Shown piece by piece: positions 12,196-23,989 of a stretch of 52,748 bases of DNA. The notes beneath the pieces were generated by a model. That model saw only the letters and a program-made list of their open reading frames with translations. It was not told the DNA's origin and searched no databases. How positions within the stretch are numbered: the first letter of the stretch is position 1; each line of letters begins with the position of its first letter. A program made the position numbers and the translations under genes. Where the stretch lies: the NCBI GenBank assembly GCA_949498175.1, contig CATDDF010000098.1:1-52748 (forward strand), written 5' to 3'. This DNA is from Alphaproteobacteria bacterium. GTDB lineage: Bacteria; Pseudomonadota; Alphaproteobacteria; RS24.

Positions 12196-13131
12196 TCAAC
12201 GCCGCTTATGGGCGCGATCATAAACCGCCAAAAGCGCGGTTTCATCCACTTTGGTGTAAATTTGTGTCGAACTGAGGCTGGCATGGCCGAGCAATTCTTG
12301 AATGGTGCGCAAATCGCCCCCCCCGGCCAGCAAATGGCTGGCAAAACTGTGACGCAACGCATGCGGCGTCACGCTGTCATCAAGCCCGATGGCGCAGCGC
12401 AAGCGGCTCAAAAGGGCTTGCGCTTGGCGCGGCGTCATCACCCCGCCACGCTGCCCGCGAAAAATTTTGTCTTCGCGGCGTAGCCCGAAAGGCTGGGCGG
12501 CGAGATAATCATCAAGCGCTTGACCGACCAAAGGCAAAAGCGGGACATCACGCTGCTTGCTGCCTTTTCCGGTGACGCGCAACATGTCATGCGCGTTTTC
12601 AATATCATGGCGGGTGACTGACAGCGCTTCGGAAATACGCAAGCCGGTGCCGTATAATAAGGTCAATAAGGCGCTGTTGCGCAATCCCAGCCATTTTTCT
12701 TTTGGGCTGTCGAGCGCATGGCGGATGAGCGTAAAAACATCCGGCGCGGCAATGGCGCGCGGCAAAGCTGTGAGGGCTTTCGGCGCGTCAATTGCATGAA
12801 ACGCATCGGAGATGTCCAGCCCTTGTTGCCTTAAATATTCGGCAAAGCCGCGCAGCGCAGACAGCGCCCGATTGAGCGAGCGGGCGCTCACGCCGGCCTG
12901 GCGCCGTGCCGCCATAAAAGCGCGCACATCGCGCATATGCAAATTGGCCAAATCTTGCCCATATGGGGGGTGGCCCAAATGGTCTTCTAAAAATGCCAAA
13001 AACCCGCTGACATCGCGGTGATAGGCGGCGACCGTATGGGCACTCAAGCGCAATTGGTCGCGCAATATAATGTGCCAGTCGCGCAGCAAAAGTGCTGCCT
13101 CAGCCCGGCCGCGTTTTTCGCCTTTGCTCAT
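12196..13131 (-). CDS. xerC: Tyrosine recombinase XerC
   Basis: 311 residues. It resolves chromosome dimers at dif together with XerD. The N-terminal SAM-like core-binding domain is at about 10-110 and the catalytic domain at 125-310. All active-site residues are visible: R165 (GTGLRISEAL), K189, H257-x2-R260 (HALRH), H283 and nucleophile Y292 (IYTKV). The ATG at 13131 shares its A with the stop of the upstream transaldolase gene (TGATG); a longer frame starting inside that gene is rejected. Length and location argue for the housekeeping Xer protein, not a mobile-element integrase. Confidence 0.93.
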   Translation of the reverse strand: MSKGEKRGRAEAALLLRDWHIILRDQLRLSAHTVAAYHRDVSGFLAFLEDHLGHPPYGQDLANLHMRDVRAFMAARRQAGVSARSLNRALSALRGFAEYLRQQGLDISDAFHAIDAPKALTALPRAIAAPDVFTLIRHALDSPKEKWLGLRNSALLTLLYGTGLRISEALSVTRHDIENAHDMLRVTGKGSKQRDVPLLPLVGQALDDYLAAQPFGLRREDKIFRGQRGGVMTPRQAQALLSRLRCAIGLDDSVTPHALRHSFASHLLAGGGDLRTIQELLGHASLSSTQIYTKVDETALLAVYDRAHKRR

Positions 13132-13787
13132 CAGGCAATGGACTGGCCGGTTTTTTGCCAATCGGCGAGAAACGCCTCCAGCCCCTTATCGGTCAAAGGA
13201 TGATTGATGAGGCTTTTCAACACATCGGGCGGCAAAGTGGCGACATCAGCACCGATCAGTGCCGCCGCGCGCATATGCTCCGGGCTGCGCACCGAGGCGA
13301 CCAATATTTCTGTCTCAAGCTCCGGATAATTGTCATAAATCTGGCGAATATCGGCAATCAACCCCATGCCGTCCGCGCCAATATCATCCAAGCGCCCGAC
13401 AAAGGGCGAAATGAAAGCCGCTCCGGCTTTCGCCGCCAGAAGCGCTTGATTGGCCGAAAAACACAATGTGACATTGACCATTTTGCCCTTATCGGCCAGT
13501 GCGCGCGTGGCTTTTAACCCGTCCCAGGTGAGCGGCACTTTAATGCACACATTATCGGCAATGGCCAAAAGCTCATCGGCTTCTTTCAGCATGGCATCGG
13601 CTTCCAGCGCCGTGACCTCGGCCGAAACCGGCCCGTTCACCATGGCGCAAATCTCAGCCACAAGCTCTTTAAAGTCGCGACCGGATTTGGCGACCAGTGA
13701 CGGATTGGTCGTCACCCCATCGACCATGCCGGTGGCGGCCAATTCTTGAATGGCTGCGCTGTCTGCGCTATCGACAAAAAACTTCAT
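13131..13787 (-). CDS. tal: Transaldolase, fructose-6-phosphate-aldolase-like small type
   Basis: 218 residues, the short TalC/FSA-type transaldolase with a single TIM barrel. The Schiff-base lysine is K83 in [10 protein letters not shown]. The N-terminal MKFFVDSAD and TTNPSL motifs are typical of the family. It moves dihydroxyacetone units between sugar phosphates in the non-oxidative pentose phosphate pathway. ATG 13787 has a strong AAGGAGCGAG ribosome site; the frame is open further upstream but without family similarity. It is coupled to xerC by a one-base overlap and is divergent from priA. Whether it is a true transaldolase or an aldolase cannot be read from the sequence. Confidence 0.93.
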   Translation of the reverse strand: MKFFVDSADSAAIQELAATGMVDGVTTNPSLVAKSGRDFKELVAEICAMVNGPVSAEVTALEADAMLKEADELLAIADNVCIKVPLTWDGLKATRALADKGKMVNVTLCFSANQALLAAKAGAAFISPFVGRLDDIGADGMGLIADIRQIYDNYPELETEILVASVRSPEHMRAAALIGADVATLPPDVLKSLINHPLTDKGLEAFLADWQKTGQSIA

Positions 13788-13904
13788 GGCTCGCTCCTTT
13801 GAGAATCTCCTGCTCTTCGACCAGCTTGCACCAGCCCCAAATCCGGCGCAAGAGCCCGACATGGCGTGGCTTGAATTTATTCGATGCATGACCGACAGTG
13901 CAGC

Positions 13905-16061
13905 ATGCCCAACGTATCCATATTGATACCTTTGGCCTTGCCGGGCCCTTACGATTACGCCGTGCCGCTGCATATGGCGGTGGCGCCGGGCTCAATTGTG
14001 CGCGTGCCTTTGGGGTCGCGCCAAGTCTATGGCGTGGTATGGGGCGAGGCTGAGGGTGACGCACCGGCGCATAAGATAAAGCCGATTATCGCGCTCTGCG
14101 ACGTGCCGCCTTTGGCCGAAGAATTACGTCAATTTGTCGATTGGGTAGCCAATTATGTCATGGCGCCGCCGGGCGCGGTATTGCGCCAAGTGATGCGCGT
14201 GCCGCAGGCTTTTGCTCCGCCCAAACCGCTCAGCGTTTTGGCGCCCGGTGCACCACCGGAAAAAATGACCGCCGCGCGCCGACGCGTCTATGAGGCGCTG
14301 GCCGAGCGCGGCGCCATGGCGGCGTCCGAATTGGCGCGCGCTGCAGGGGTCAGTGCGTCAGTGGTAAAAACATTGGCGCAAGGCGGGTATTTGACAGCGC
14401 ATGAGATGCCCGGCGATAAGCATTTCCCGCACCCCGATGCGACCCATCAAAGGCTTGATTTATCGGCGCAGCAAAAAGCCGTGGCCGACAGTCTGGCCGA
14501 GAGTGTGATGGCGCAAGGCTTTACCCCCCATTTGCTCGACGGGGTGACCGGCGCAGGAAAGACGGAGGTTTATTTTGAGGCCATTGCGGCGGCGCTTGAG
14601 GCGGATAAAAAGGCGCTGATATTATTACCGGAAATCGCCCTGACCGGACAGTTTCTTGAGCGCTTTGAGGCGCGTTTCGGCTGTCCGCCCGCCTTATGGC
14701 ATTCCGGCTTGACCGCAGCCGAGCGGCGGCGCACATGGCGGGAAATTGCTGAAAACCGCGTCGAGGTGCTTGTCGGCGCGCGCTCGGCACTGTTTCTGCC
14801 ATGGCGTGATTTGGGTGTCATTATTGTCGACGAAGAGCATGATGGCGGTTTCAAACAAGAAGATGGGGTGATTTACAATGCCCGCGATATGGCGGTGGTG
14901 CGGTCGCGTTTGGCCGCTTGTCCGGTGATTTTATCGACCGCAACCCCATCTTTGGAAAGCTATGTCAATGCGCGCGACGGGCGTTATGTGGCACATCGTT
15001 TGACGGCGCGCCATGGCGCGGCGCTCTTGCCGGAGATTGAACTGGTCGATATGCGTGCCGCGCCGCCGCCGCAAGGGGCCTGGCTGGTGCCGCAAATGGT
15101 CGCGCAAGTGGGCGCGGCCATAGACAGAGATGAGCAAGCCCTATTGTTTTTGAACCGGCGCGGCTATGCGCCGCTTACCCTGTGTCGCGCTTGCGGGCAT
15201 CGTTATGCCTGTCCGGCTTGCGATGCTTGGATGGTCGAGCATCGTTTCCGCAAACAATTACAGTGTCATCATTGCGGTCATATGGAGCCGGTGCCGCAAA
15301 ATTGTCATAGCTGCGGTGAAGCTGACAAGCTGGCCGCTTGCGGACCCGGCGTCGAGCGTATAACGGAAGAAATCATCGGTCATTTTCCCGAAGCGCGCAC
15401 CATTGTCTTATCTTCCGATATGGGCGGCGTGGCGGCGCAGCGCGAGGCCATTCAACGCATTGGCGCGGGCGAAGCCGATATTATTGTCGGTACGCAAATT
15501 ATCGCCAAAGGCCATGATTTCGCGAAATTGAGCTTTGTCGGTGTAGTCGATGCCGATTTGGGTATAGGCAATGGCGATTTGCGCGCCGCCGAGCGTACCT
15601 ATCAATTATTGAGCCAAGTGGCCGGTCGCGCAGGGCGGCGCGCCGAGCGGCAAGGCTTTGCCATGTTGCAAAGTCATAGCCCCGAGCATCCGGTTTTGCA
15701 GGCCTTGGTTTCAGGCGATCGCGACAGCTTTTTTGAGCGCGAAATCGCGGCGCGGCAATTGGCTGAAATGCCGCCCTTTGGTCGTTTGGCGGCGCTGATT
15801 GTCTCAGCCACCAATCCACAAGAAGGGCTGGCTTTTGTGCGCCAAATGGCGGCCAAAATGCCGCCGCATAAAGAGATTCGCGTGCTCGGTCCGGCCCCGG
15901 CTCCGATGGCGCGCATTCGCAATCGCTACCGCTATAGGTTTCTCTTGAAAGCGTCCCGCCAAGCGCCGCTGCAGGGATATATTGCAAGCTGGTTAAAACC
16001 CTTTAAGCCGCGCGGTTCTGTGCGGCTTTCGGTCGATATTGACCCATATAATTTTCTCTGA
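13905..16061 (+). CDS. priA: Primosomal protein N' (replication restart helicase PriA)
   Basis: 718 residues from ATG 13905. It is a superfamily 2 helicase that reloads the replisome at stalled forks. Walker A is [11 protein letters not shown] and Walker B is VDEEHDGG. A zinc-binding insert follows the pattern CRAC-CPAC-CHHC-CHSC between about residues 430 and 470. The N-terminal [11 protein letters not shown] segment is the 3'-DNA-binding domain. An alternative in-frame ATG at 13884 would add seven residues; neither has a clear ribosome site. It is divergent from tal and has 183 bases before atpH. Confidence 0.96.
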   Translation: MPNVSILIPLALPGPYDYAVPLHMAVAPGSIVRVPLGSRQVYGVVWGEAEGDAPAHKIKPIIALCDVPPLAEELRQFVDWVANYVMAPPGAVLRQVMRVPQAFAPPKPLSVLAPGAPPEKMTAARRRVYEALAERGAMAASELARAAGVSASVVKTLAQGGYLTAHEMPGDKHFPHPDATHQRLDLSAQQKAVADSLAESVMAQGFTPHLLDGVTGAGKTEVYFEAIAAALEADKKALILLPEIALTGQFLERFEARFGCPPALWHSGLTAAERRRTWREIAENRVEVLVGARSALFLPWRDLGVIIVDEEHDGGFKQEDGVIYNARDMAVVRSRLAACPVILSTATPSLESYVNARDGRYVAHRLTARHGAALLPEIELVDMRAAPPPQGAWLVPQMVAQVGAAIDRDEQALLFLNRRGYAPLTLCRACGHRYACPACDAWMVEHRFRKQLQCHHCGHMEPVPQNCHSCGEADKLAACGPGVERITEEIIGHFPEARTIVLSSDMGGVAAQREAIQRIGAGEADIIVGTQIIAKGHDFAKLSFVGVVDADLGIGNGDLRAAERTYQLLSQVAGRAGRRAERQGFAMLQSHSPEHPVLQALVSGDRDSFFEREIAARQLAEMPPFGRLAALIVSATNPQEGLAFVRQMAAKMPPHKEIRVLGPAPAPMARIRNRYRYRFLLKASRQAPLQGYIASWLKPFKPRGSVRLSVDIDPYNFL

Positions 16062-16104
16062 CCGTGGCCATTTAAACCGCCTGTAAATAACCCCAAAACA
16101 ATTA

Positions 16105-16133
16105 TTGCAAGCGCCTTTCTGACGTGATATTGC
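16105..16133 (+). promoter_or_regulatory. Candidate promoter for the atpHAGDC operon
   Basis: TTGCAA (16105-16110) and TATTGC (16128-16133) are spaced by 17 bases in the 183-base priA-atpH gap, which must hold the operon start. The -10 match is poor, so this is only the best candidate seen. The remaining gap sequence shows no hairpin or other clear element. Confidence 0.3.
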
Positions 16134-16244
16134 ACAAGCCGGAAATCGCGAAAACACCTGTTTTTCGCTCTTAATTTGCTCTCGCGGTGTGGGTCAAAAA
16201 GCTGTTTTGCTGCTGATTAGCCGCCCAATAAATGGGATAAATCC

Positions 16245-16808
16245 TTGTCTGCTGATGAAAGTGTGATTGGAGGTCTGGCCGGACGTTATGCGGTCGCCAT
16301 GTTCGAACTGGCGCAAGAGCTGACAAGCGATGAGCAAAGCCGTTTGGCCAATAATATGGCAGCCTTGAAAGTGCTGATTGACGGCAGCGATGATTTACAA
16401 AAATTGCTGAAAAGCCCGGTCATCAATGCCGAAGAACAGGCCGCTGCTTTGGCCGCCGTGCTTGATAAGGCTGGCGCTCATCAGCTGGTCAAAAATTTTG
16501 CCGCTTTGGTGGTCGAAAAACGGCGTGCTTTCGCGCTGGCTGATATGGCGGCGCAATATGGTGCGCTGGTGGCCGGTTCGCGCGATGAAATTGTTGCCCG
16601 TGTCGCCTCGGCGCGTGATTTGAGCGCCGCACAAATCGATGCACTGAAAGGCCAGCTTGAAAAAGCTGTCGGCAAAAACGTAATTGTTGAAAATGAAACC
16701 GATGCCGCGCTATTGGGTGGCATGGTCGTCAAATTGGGCAGTCGTATGATTGACGGCTCGCTTAGAACCAAATTGAATTCTCTGAAAACCGCTCTCAATG
16801 AAAGCTGA
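16245..16808 (+). CDS. atpH: ATP synthase F1 delta subunit
   Basis: 187 residues. Delta links the F1 head to the peripheral stalk. The helical N-terminal domain ([16 protein letters not shown] at 10-25) and the C-terminal segment [21 protein letters not shown] are typical. The start is TTG at 16245. No in-frame ATG exists nearby, and this start gives the normal length; a GTG at 16263 would remove six residues. A GGGA stretch lies 9 bases upstream. It is the first gene of atpHAGDC. The F0 genes are not in the window, as usual in alphaproteobacteria. Confidence 0.95.
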   Translation: MSADESVIGGLAGRYAVAMFELAQELTSDEQSRLANNMAALKVLIDGSDDLQKLLKSPVINAEEQAAALAAVLDKAGAHQLVKNFAALVVEKRRAFALADMAAQYGALVAGSRDEIVARVASARDLSAAQIDALKGQLEKAVGKNVIVENETDAALLGGMVVKLGSRMIDGSLRTKLNSLKTALNES

Positions 16809-16837
16809 AGCGGCTCGTTAAAGGTGAGGCCAGATTG

Positions 16838-18367
16838 ATGGATATTAAAGCATCTGAAATTTCTTCCATTTTGAAGGAACAAATCAAAGGGTTTGACCAG
16901 AAATCGGAAGTTTCCGAAATCGGTCAAGTGCTCTCGGTCGGGGACGGCATTGCCCGTATTTACGGCCTTGATAATGTGCAAGCCGGTGAAATGGTTGAGT
17001 TTCCCGGCGGCATTCGCGGCATGGCCTTGAATTTGGAAGAAGATAATGTCGGGGCCGTGGTGTTCGGTTCTGACCGCGATATTCGTGAGGGCGATACGGT
17101 CAAACGAACCGGTGATATTGTTTCCGTGCCGGTCGGTAAGGGCCTGTTGGGGCGCGTTGTAGACCCGCTCGGCAATCCGCTGGACGGCAAAGGGCCGATT
17201 GAAGCCGAAGCCAATATGAAAGTGGATGTCAAAGCGCCCGGTATTATCCCGCGCAAATCGGTGCATGAGCCGATGCAGACCGGTTTGAAAGCGGTCGATG
17301 CGCTGATCCCGGTCGGTCGTGGCCAACGCGAACTGGTCATTGGTGACCGCCAAACCGGTAAAACCGCCATCGCCATTGACGCGATTTTGAACCAAAAAGC
17401 GATTAATGATGGCGATGATGAAAGCGCCAAGCTGTATTGTGTTTATGTGGCCATCGGCCAAAAGCGCTCAACCGTGGCGCAAATTGTTAAAACGCTGGAA
17501 GAAAACGATGCGATGAAATATTCCATCGTGGTGGCGGCCACCGCCTCAGAAGCGGCACCGCTGCAATTTTTGGCACCCTTTACCGGTTGCACCATGGCGG
17601 AATATTTCCGCGATAATAGCATGCATGCGTTGATTACTTATGATGATTTGTCGAAACAGGCTGTGGCCTATCGTCAAATGTCACTTTTGCTGCGCCGCCC
17701 GCCGGGCCGAGAAGCCTATCCGGGTGACGTCTTCTTTCTGCATTCGCGCCTATTGGAGCGTGCCGCCAAGCTGAATGATGATTTCGGCGCCGGGTCGATG
17801 ACCGCTTTGCCAATCATTGAAACGCAAGCCAATGACGTGTCGGCTTATATTCCGACCAATGTGATTTCCATTACTGACGGCCAAATCTTCCTTGAAACCG
17901 ATTTGTTTTATCAAGGCATCCGTCCGGCTGTGAATGTCGGCCTATCCGTGTCACGGGTCGGTTCATCGGCGCAAATCAAAGCGATGAAGCAGGTTGCCGG
18001 CAAGATTAAGGGCGAGCTGGCGCAGTATCGCGAAATGGCAGCGTTTGCCCAATTTGGCTCAGACCTTGACGCCTCGACCCAGCAATTGCTGCGCCGCGGC
18101 GAGCGTCTTACCGAATTGCTCAAGCAAGCGCAGTTTTCGCCGCTTAAAGTGGAAGAGCAAGTTGTGGTGATTTATGCCGGTGTGAACGGCTATTTGGATG
18201 AGCTGGAAGTCTCACAAGTCGGTGCCTTTGAGCAAGGCCTGTTGGAAAAAGTGCATGGCAGCCACAATGAAATTCTCGACGCCGTGCGCGCAGAGAAAGA
18301 ATTGAGCGAAACCACGGAAGCGGCTTTGAAGAAAGTCGTTGACGATTATGCGGCGAGCTTTGCGTAA
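16838..18367 (+). CDS. atpA: ATP synthase F1 alpha subunit
   Basis: 509 residues. It forms the non-catalytic nucleotide sites of the alpha3-beta3 hexamer. The P-loop GDRQTGKTA is at residues 169-177, and the arginine-finger region [13 protein letters not shown] lies near 365. ATG 16838 is preferred to the in-frame TTG at 16835 because it gives the conserved [10 protein letters not shown]-terminus with an AAGGTGAGG ribosome site. It lies 29 bases after atpH. A GCGCTAGCGC palindrome just after its stop could form a small hairpin in the mRNA before atpG. Confidence 0.99.
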   Translation: MDIKASEISSILKEQIKGFDQKSEVSEIGQVLSVGDGIARIYGLDNVQAGEMVEFPGGIRGMALNLEEDNVGAVVFGSDRDIREGDTVKRTGDIVSVPVGKGLLGRVVDPLGNPLDGKGPIEAEANMKVDVKAPGIIPRKSVHEPMQTGLKAVDALIPVGRGQRELVIGDRQTGKTAIAIDAILNQKAINDGDDESAKLYCVYVAIGQKRSTVAQIVKTLEENDAMKYSIVVAATASEAAPLQFLAPFTGCTMAEYFRDNSMHALITYDDLSKQAVAYRQMSLLLRRPPGREAYPGDVFFLHSRLLERAAKLNDDFGAGSMTALPIIETQANDVSAYIPTNVISITDGQIFLETDLFYQGIRPAVNVGLSVSRVGSSAQIKAMKQVAGKIKGELAQYREMAAFAQFGSDLDASTQQLLRRGERLTELLKQAQFSPLKVEEQVVVIYAGVNGYLDELEVSQVGAFEQGLLEKVHGSHNEILDAVRAEKELSETTEAALKKVVDDYAASFA

Positions 18368-18395
18368 GCGCTAGCGCAAGCGAGAGGACAGCCTG

Positions 18396-19274
18396 ATGGC
18401 ATCTTTGAAAGAGCTCCGTAATCGCATTGCCAGCGTGCAGGCAACGCAGAAGATTACCCGCGCCATGCAGATGGTGGCGGCTTCAAAATTGCGTCGCGCG
18501 CAAGAAGCGGCCGAGGCGGCGCGCCCCTATGCCGATCGCATGGGCGCGGTTTTGGGCAATCTGGCAGCCAGCATTAATGATGTCGAAACCGCCCCGAAAT
18601 TATTGGCCGGAACGGGAAGCGATAAGCGCCATTTGCTGATTGTTGCGACCGCTGAACGCGGCTTGTGCGGCGGCTTTAATTCATCAATTGCGCGCTTGGC
18701 GCGCGAAGATGCGCAAAAGCTCATGGCCGATGGCAAGCAGGTGCAAATCCTATGTGTCGGGCGCAAAGGCCATGATGTGCTGAAGCGTTATTTTGATAAA
18801 GAATTGCTGGAGCCGGTCAGCTATCAAGGTTTGAAAAGCATCGGCTTTGACCAAGCGCAAGAAGTGGCCGGCCGCATTTTGGACGATTTTACCGCCGACG
18901 GTTTCGATATATGCACTTTATATTATTCGAAGTTTGAAAATGTCATCAGCCAAGTGCCGACCGGCCTGCAAATCATTCCGGCCCGTTTCGATGACAGCCA
19001 AACCCCCGAGCTGGGCGGTGCGGCTTATGATTATGAGCCGGAAGAGAATGATATTTTGGACGCGCTTCTGCCCCGCAATATCGCCGTGCAAATCTTGCGC
19101 GCGCTTTTGGAAAATGCCGCCAGTGAGCAAGGTGCGCGAATGACCGCCATGGATAATGCAACGCGCAATGCAGGTGAAATGATTGAGAGTCTGAGCATCA
19201 CTTATAACCGATCGCGTCAGGCTCAAATTACGAAAGAATTGATAGAAATCATCTCCGGAGCGGAAGCGCTTTAG
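18396..19274 (+). CDS. atpG: ATP synthase F1 gamma subunit
   Basis: 292 residues. This is the rotating central shaft of F1. The long N-terminal helix ([30 protein letters not shown]) and C-terminal helix ([17 protein letters not shown]) form the coiled coil. The central Rossmann-like domain has the conserved RGLCGGFN segment near residue 88. AGCGAGAGGACA precedes the ATG. It sits between atpA and atpD as usual. Confidence 0.98.
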   Translation: MASLKELRNRIASVQATQKITRAMQMVAASKLRRAQEAAEAARPYADRMGAVLGNLAASINDVETAPKLLAGTGSDKRHLLIVATAERGLCGGFNSSIARLAREDAQKLMADGKQVQILCVGRKGHDVLKRYFDKELLEPVSYQGLKSIGFDQAQEVAGRILDDFTADGFDICTLYYSKFENVISQVPTGLQIIPARFDDSQTPELGGAAYDYEPEENDILDALLPRNIAVQILRALLENAASEQGARMTAMDNATRNAGEMIESLSITYNRSRQAQITKELIEIISGAEAL

Positions 19275-20732
<1,458 letters not shown>

Positions 20733-20743
20733 GGAAGTTTCGC

Positions 20744-21004
20744 ATGGCAGATAGACTGAAATTCGATTTGGTCAGCCCGGAAAAGCTGGTGCTGTCGGCA
20801 GAGGTCGATATGGTTGAAGTGCCGGGCGCGGAAGGTGATTTCGGCGTTTTGCCCAATCACAGCCCGGTCATGGCCATGTTGCGTCCCGGCACATTGACCG
20901 TTGAAAGCGACGGCAAACGCCAAAGCTTTGAGCTGGATGGCGGCTTTGTCGATGTCACGCCGGAAGGGGTGACGGTGCTGGCGGAAAATATCTCAGGGGC
21001 ATAA
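20744..21004 (+). CDS. atpC: ATP synthase F1 epsilon subunit, short form
   Basis: 86 residues. The N-terminal beta-sandwich domain (KFDLVSPEKLVLS, GAEGDFGVLPNHSPVM) is complete. The C-terminal two-helix domain found in most bacterial epsilon subunits (usually 130-140 residues) is absent. The frame ends with a clean TAA just before the operon terminator, and the bases beyond do not continue the domain in another frame. This looks like a natural short form, not a frameshift. Without the helices, epsilon cannot insert into F1 to block ATP hydrolysis, so another inhibitor (for example an alphaproteobacterial zeta protein) may do this. Confidence 0.93.
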   Translation: MADRLKFDLVSPEKLVLSAEVDMVEVPGAEGDFGVLPNHSPVMAMLRPGTLTVESDGKRQSFELDGGFVDVTPEGVTVLAENISGA

Positions 21005-21023
21005 AGGTTTTTATGTTCCGATT

Positions 21024-21050
21024 AAGGCGTCCCACGGGGCGCCTTTTCTT
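21024..21050 (+). terminator. Rho-independent terminator after atpC
   Basis: AAGGCG and CCC (21024-21033, one bulged T) pair with GGG and CGCCTT (21037-21045) around an ACG loop. The run TTTTCTTTTC follows. It lies 20 bases after the atpC stop and ends the atpHAGDC operon before the convergent oxygenase gene. Confidence 0.8.
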
Positions 21051-21089
21051 TTCGCCAATTAACCGCGCCGTGTCGAAAACGGCCAATTT

Positions 21090-22049
21090 TCAGTCATTGC
21101 GATAGTCAAAACTGTCGTCAATTTTAGTGAGCAAATATTCGAGCGCGGTCAAGGGCGGTGCATTGCTCGCGCCGCAATTGGGTAAAGGCGTTAAATCGGC
21201 ATCAGGGTCAGGGTCAAAAAAATAGGCTATGGAATGGCGTGTCTCTGGTGCGCGATTGACCACACGATGCACGGTGGAGGCGTAAGTTCCGCCGGTCCAG
21301 CGCGCCATCATATCGCCAATATTGACGATAATCGCGCCGTCCAAAAGCGGCACGGCCTGCCAGCCGCCTTGTGTTTTAATCTCCAAGCCCGGCACATCAT
21401 GTTGGAATAGGAGGGTCAAGCAGCCGAAATCCGTATGTGCCCCGGCTGATAATTCTTGCGCCTTTTGCATCGGCGGATAGCGCAAGGGTGCAAGCGTGGC
21501 CATAGGTTCATTGAGCCAGCCGTCAAAATAAGTCGGCGGCAATTCGAGCGATAAGGCGAAAGCCTGCATGAGCTGGCGCGACAGCGCCTCGCACGCATCG
21601 TAAAGCGTGTCCATGCTGGCGCGAAAACCGATAAGCGCATTGCACTCTTCAGGATATTGATTGGCGCCGTGCAAGGGCAGCGCCGCTTTGACACGGGCAT
21701 GGTCAGGCGGCAGATCGCGGCCGATTTTCAGCCCTTCTTTATAGTCGCCCTGCGGTTGATTGGCTTTATCCAGCGCCTCGCCGCCATGCGCGAACCAACC
21801 GCGATGGCAAGGCGAGCGCGCAATGGCAATGTCTTGTTTTTGTGCTTCCGGTAAATCGAAGAAATGTTGCGCCATGGCAAAAGCGTCATCAATCAAACCC
21901 GCCTTAATGGTGTGACCGGTCAGGGCAAAAAACCCGTTTTCGCGACACGCCGCACCTATTTTGGCGGCAATGGCGGCGCGGCGCGCATCGCCTGCGGCGC
22001 TGTCATCGGCAAAGCCGGTAAAATCAATGACGGGTAGGGCGCGTGTCAT
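21090..22049 (-). CDS. 2-oxoglutarate/Fe(II)-dependent oxygenase, isopenicillin N synthase-like
   Basis: 319 residues. The N-terminal DIOX_N region begins LPVIDFTGF. The iron-binding triad is H205, D207 (AHTDFG) and H261 (STVHRVVN), with R271 for the 2-oxoglutarate carboxylate (RHSIAYFF). The substrate is unknown; relatives include flavonoid, gibberellin and ethylene-forming types, and no neighbour points to one. The start is ATG 22049, 4 bases after the rppH stop; the longer frame reaching into rppH is rejected. It is the last gene of the long minus-strand run and converges with the atp terminator. Confidence 0.85.
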   Translation of the reverse strand: MTRALPVIDFTGFADDSAAGDARRAAIAAKIGAACRENGFFALTGHTIKAGLIDDAFAMAQHFFDLPEAQKQDIAIARSPCHRGWFAHGGEALDKANQPQGDYKEGLKIGRDLPPDHARVKAALPLHGANQYPEECNALIGFRASMDTLYDACEALSRQLMQAFALSLELPPTYFDGWLNEPMATLAPLRYPPMQKAQELSAGAHTDFGCLTLLFQHDVPGLEIKTQGGWQAVPLLDGAIIVNIGDMMARWTGGTYASTVHRVVNRAPETRHSIAYFFDPDPDADLTPLPNCGASNAPPLTALEYLLTKIDDSFDYRND

Positions 22050-22053
22050 GGGG

Positions 22054-22572
22054 CTAAGGCGATAAATGCGCCAGGCGCGTCGCCAATTGGCGATAAATGG
22101 GCTTTTTGAAAGCGATGACGGTCTCGACACACTCATCCAATGAGCGCCACGCCCAATCGTCAAATTCAATCTGGTCATGCGCGGCGAGGTCAATCTCATT
22201 ATCATTGCCGGTAAAACGCATGGCGAACCATTTTTGTTTTTGCCCGCGAAAGCGGCCTTTCAGCGCTTTGCCGATCAAATCTTCCGGCAAATCATAGCGC
22301 AGCCAATCGGGCAATTCGTAAATCAGTTCTGCCGAGCGAATGCCGGTTTCCTCGGCCAATTCCCTGAAAGCCGCCTCAAGCGGCGCTTCGCCTGCATCGA
22401 TGCCGCCCTGCGGCAATTGCCAAAGCGGTGCATCCGGCGGCAAATTATCGGGTCGCCGTTTGCCGCAAAATACTTTTCCTTCATCATTGAACAGCGCAAT
22501 ACCGGCGCAAGGTCGCCAGCTCAATTGATGCGCCTTGTGACCTTCGGGAAAATCGGGGACGTCATATGCCAT
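22054..22572 (-). CDS. rppH: RNA pyrophosphohydrolase RppH (Nudix)
   Basis: 172 residues. It removes pyrophosphate from the 5' triphosphate of mRNA to start decay, or acts as a dinucleoside polyphosphate hydrolase. The full Nudix box G-x5-E-x7-REVxEE-like motif runs from G56 to I78 (GGIDAGE...RELAEETGI). The N-terminal RPCAGIALFN and WQLPQGGID are typical of RppH/NudH. It follows ctpA by 11 bases, a common alphaproteobacterial pairing. Confidence 0.93.
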   Translation of the reverse strand: MAYDVPDFPEGHKAHQLSWRPCAGIALFNDEGKVFCGKRRPDNLPPDAPLWQLPQGGIDAGEAPLEAAFRELAEETGIRSAELIYELPDWLRYDLPEDLIGKALKGRFRGQKQKWFAMRFTGNDNEIDLAAHDQIEFDDWAWRSLDECVETVIAFKKPIYRQLATRLAHLSP

Positions 22573-22583
22573 GAATAAAGCAC

Positions 22584-23939
22584 CTAAGAATTGGGGCGGG
22601 TTTTGCCGGCAGCCGATTTTTGCAAACCGATGAGCAATTGAATGGCATCTTGCAATTGCTTGTCATCTTCCGGCTCGCCCGGAATATAGGCAATGGGATT
22701 TTTGCGTTTGGGCGCATCGTCCGCCCCAGGGGCGGCGCCATTGGATGCGCCATCAATATTTTGCCCGTCCAGCGCGCCGCGCAAATCGGCCTCTCGGCGG
22801 CCTTTGCGGCCTTGCAATTCTTCCGGCAATTGCTGCTCGGCAAAAATATCCGGCGTGATGCCCTTGGCCTGTATTGAGCGTCCCGACGGCGTGTAATAGC
22901 GCGCCGTCGTCATGCGCAAGGCACCATCATTACCGAGCGGCATAATCGATTGCACCGAGCCTTTACCGAAACTGGGCGTGCCCATTATCACCGCGCGATG
23001 ATGGTCTTGCAACGCACCGGCAACGATTTCAGAGGCCGAGGCCGAGCCGCCATTAATCATCACGACAATGGGCAGGCCGCGGGCCATATCGCCACGCCGG
23101 GCTGAAAAGCGCGAGCTGTCATCTTCATTGCGCCCGCGCGTCGAGACAATTTCGCCGCGGTCCAGCATCGTGTCGGACACGGAAATGGCCTCGCGCAACA
23201 GCCCGCCCGGATTATTGCGCAAATCAATAATAAAACCGGCGAGCTTGTTTTTGCCAATCTCGGCGGGTAGCGCATTAAAGGCTTTTTTCAGGTTTTTTGT
23301 GGTTTGCGAGTTAAACGTGGTCAGGCGAATATAGGCGATATTCTTCTCCGGTCCCTCCACCCGCGTGCGCACGGCGCGAATGCGTATCGTGTCGCGAATA
23401 ATGGTGATTTCCAAAGGTTCTTTTTCGCCCTCGCGCAATACGGTCAGGGTTATCGGCTTGCCTTTTTCGCCGCGCATCAAATCTACCGCATCAGAGAGGG
23501 TCAGCCCCAAAACCGGTTTGCCGTCCAGTTCGGAAATCAAATCATTGGGCAACATACCGGCACGGCTGGCCGGCGTGTCGTCAATCGGGGCAATGACTTT
23601 GACGAGCCCGTTTTCCATCGTCACTTCAATGCCCAAGCCGCCAAATTCGCCTTTGGTTTCAACCTGCATATCTTCAAAATTTTTCGGCGGCAAATAGGCC
23701 GAATGCGGGTCGAGCGACGCCATCATGCCCGACAGCGCCGCTTCAATCAGTTCCTTGTCAGACGGCGCATCGACATAATTGCGTCGCACTTGTTCCAACA
23801 CATCACCAAACAGGGTCAGCTGATTGTATAATTCTTGCTCATCTTGTCGATTTTCAGCCAATGAGGGTGTGGCGGCAAAGGCCAGCCATGCGCTGAGCAC
23901 GGACGCACAAATGAGGCGCTGAGCCTTGTAAACTATCAT
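22584..23939 (-). CDS. ctpA: Carboxyl-terminal processing protease (S41 family)
   Basis: 451 residues from ATG 23939, which has AAGGA seven bases upstream; a TTG six bases earlier is in frame. A signal peptide is visible (residues 1-28, ending TPSLA). A PDZ domain lies at about 95-170, followed by the protease domain with catalytic S301 (GGSASASEI) and K326 (FGKG). It cleaves periplasmic proteins or peptidoglycan hydrolases from their C-termini. It lies 44 bases after the envC-like gene, suggesting shared work on cell-wall turnover. The C-terminus is low-complexity and charged. Confidence 0.95.
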   Translation of the reverse strand: MIVYKAQRLICASVLSAWLAFAATPSLAENRQDEQELYNQLTLFGDVLEQVRRNYVDAPSDKELIEAALSGMMASLDPHSAYLPPKNFEDMQVETKGEFGGLGIEVTMENGLVKVIAPIDDTPASRAGMLPNDLISELDGKPVLGLTLSDAVDLMRGEKGKPITLTVLREGEKEPLEITIIRDTIRIRAVRTRVEGPEKNIAYIRLTTFNSQTTKNLKKAFNALPAEIGKNKLAGFIIDLRNNPGGLLREAISVSDTMLDRGEIVSTRGRNEDDSSRFSARRGDMARGLPIVVMINGGSASASEIVAGALQDHHRAVIMGTPSFGKGSVQSIMPLGNDGALRMTTARYYTPSGRSIQAKGITPDIFAEQQLPEELQGRKGRREADLRGALDGQNIDGASNGAAPGADDAPKRKNPIAYIPGEPEDDKQLQDAIQLLIGLQKSAAGKTRPNS

Positions 23940-23989
23940 ATTCAATCCTTTCCACCGTGCATGCGGTGATGCCTATGGATTTCCACCCG

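Noticed and set aside
12196-13131. Tyrosine recombinase as a sign of a mobile element
   Set aside because: It is the length and type of housekeeping XerC, coupled to a metabolic gene, with no attachment repeats nearby.
16481-17461. Long antisense open frame (326 codons) opposite atpH and atpA
   Set aside because: It mirrors two certain genes in the opposite strand, has no family-like motifs and no ribosome site. Such shadows are common at this base composition.
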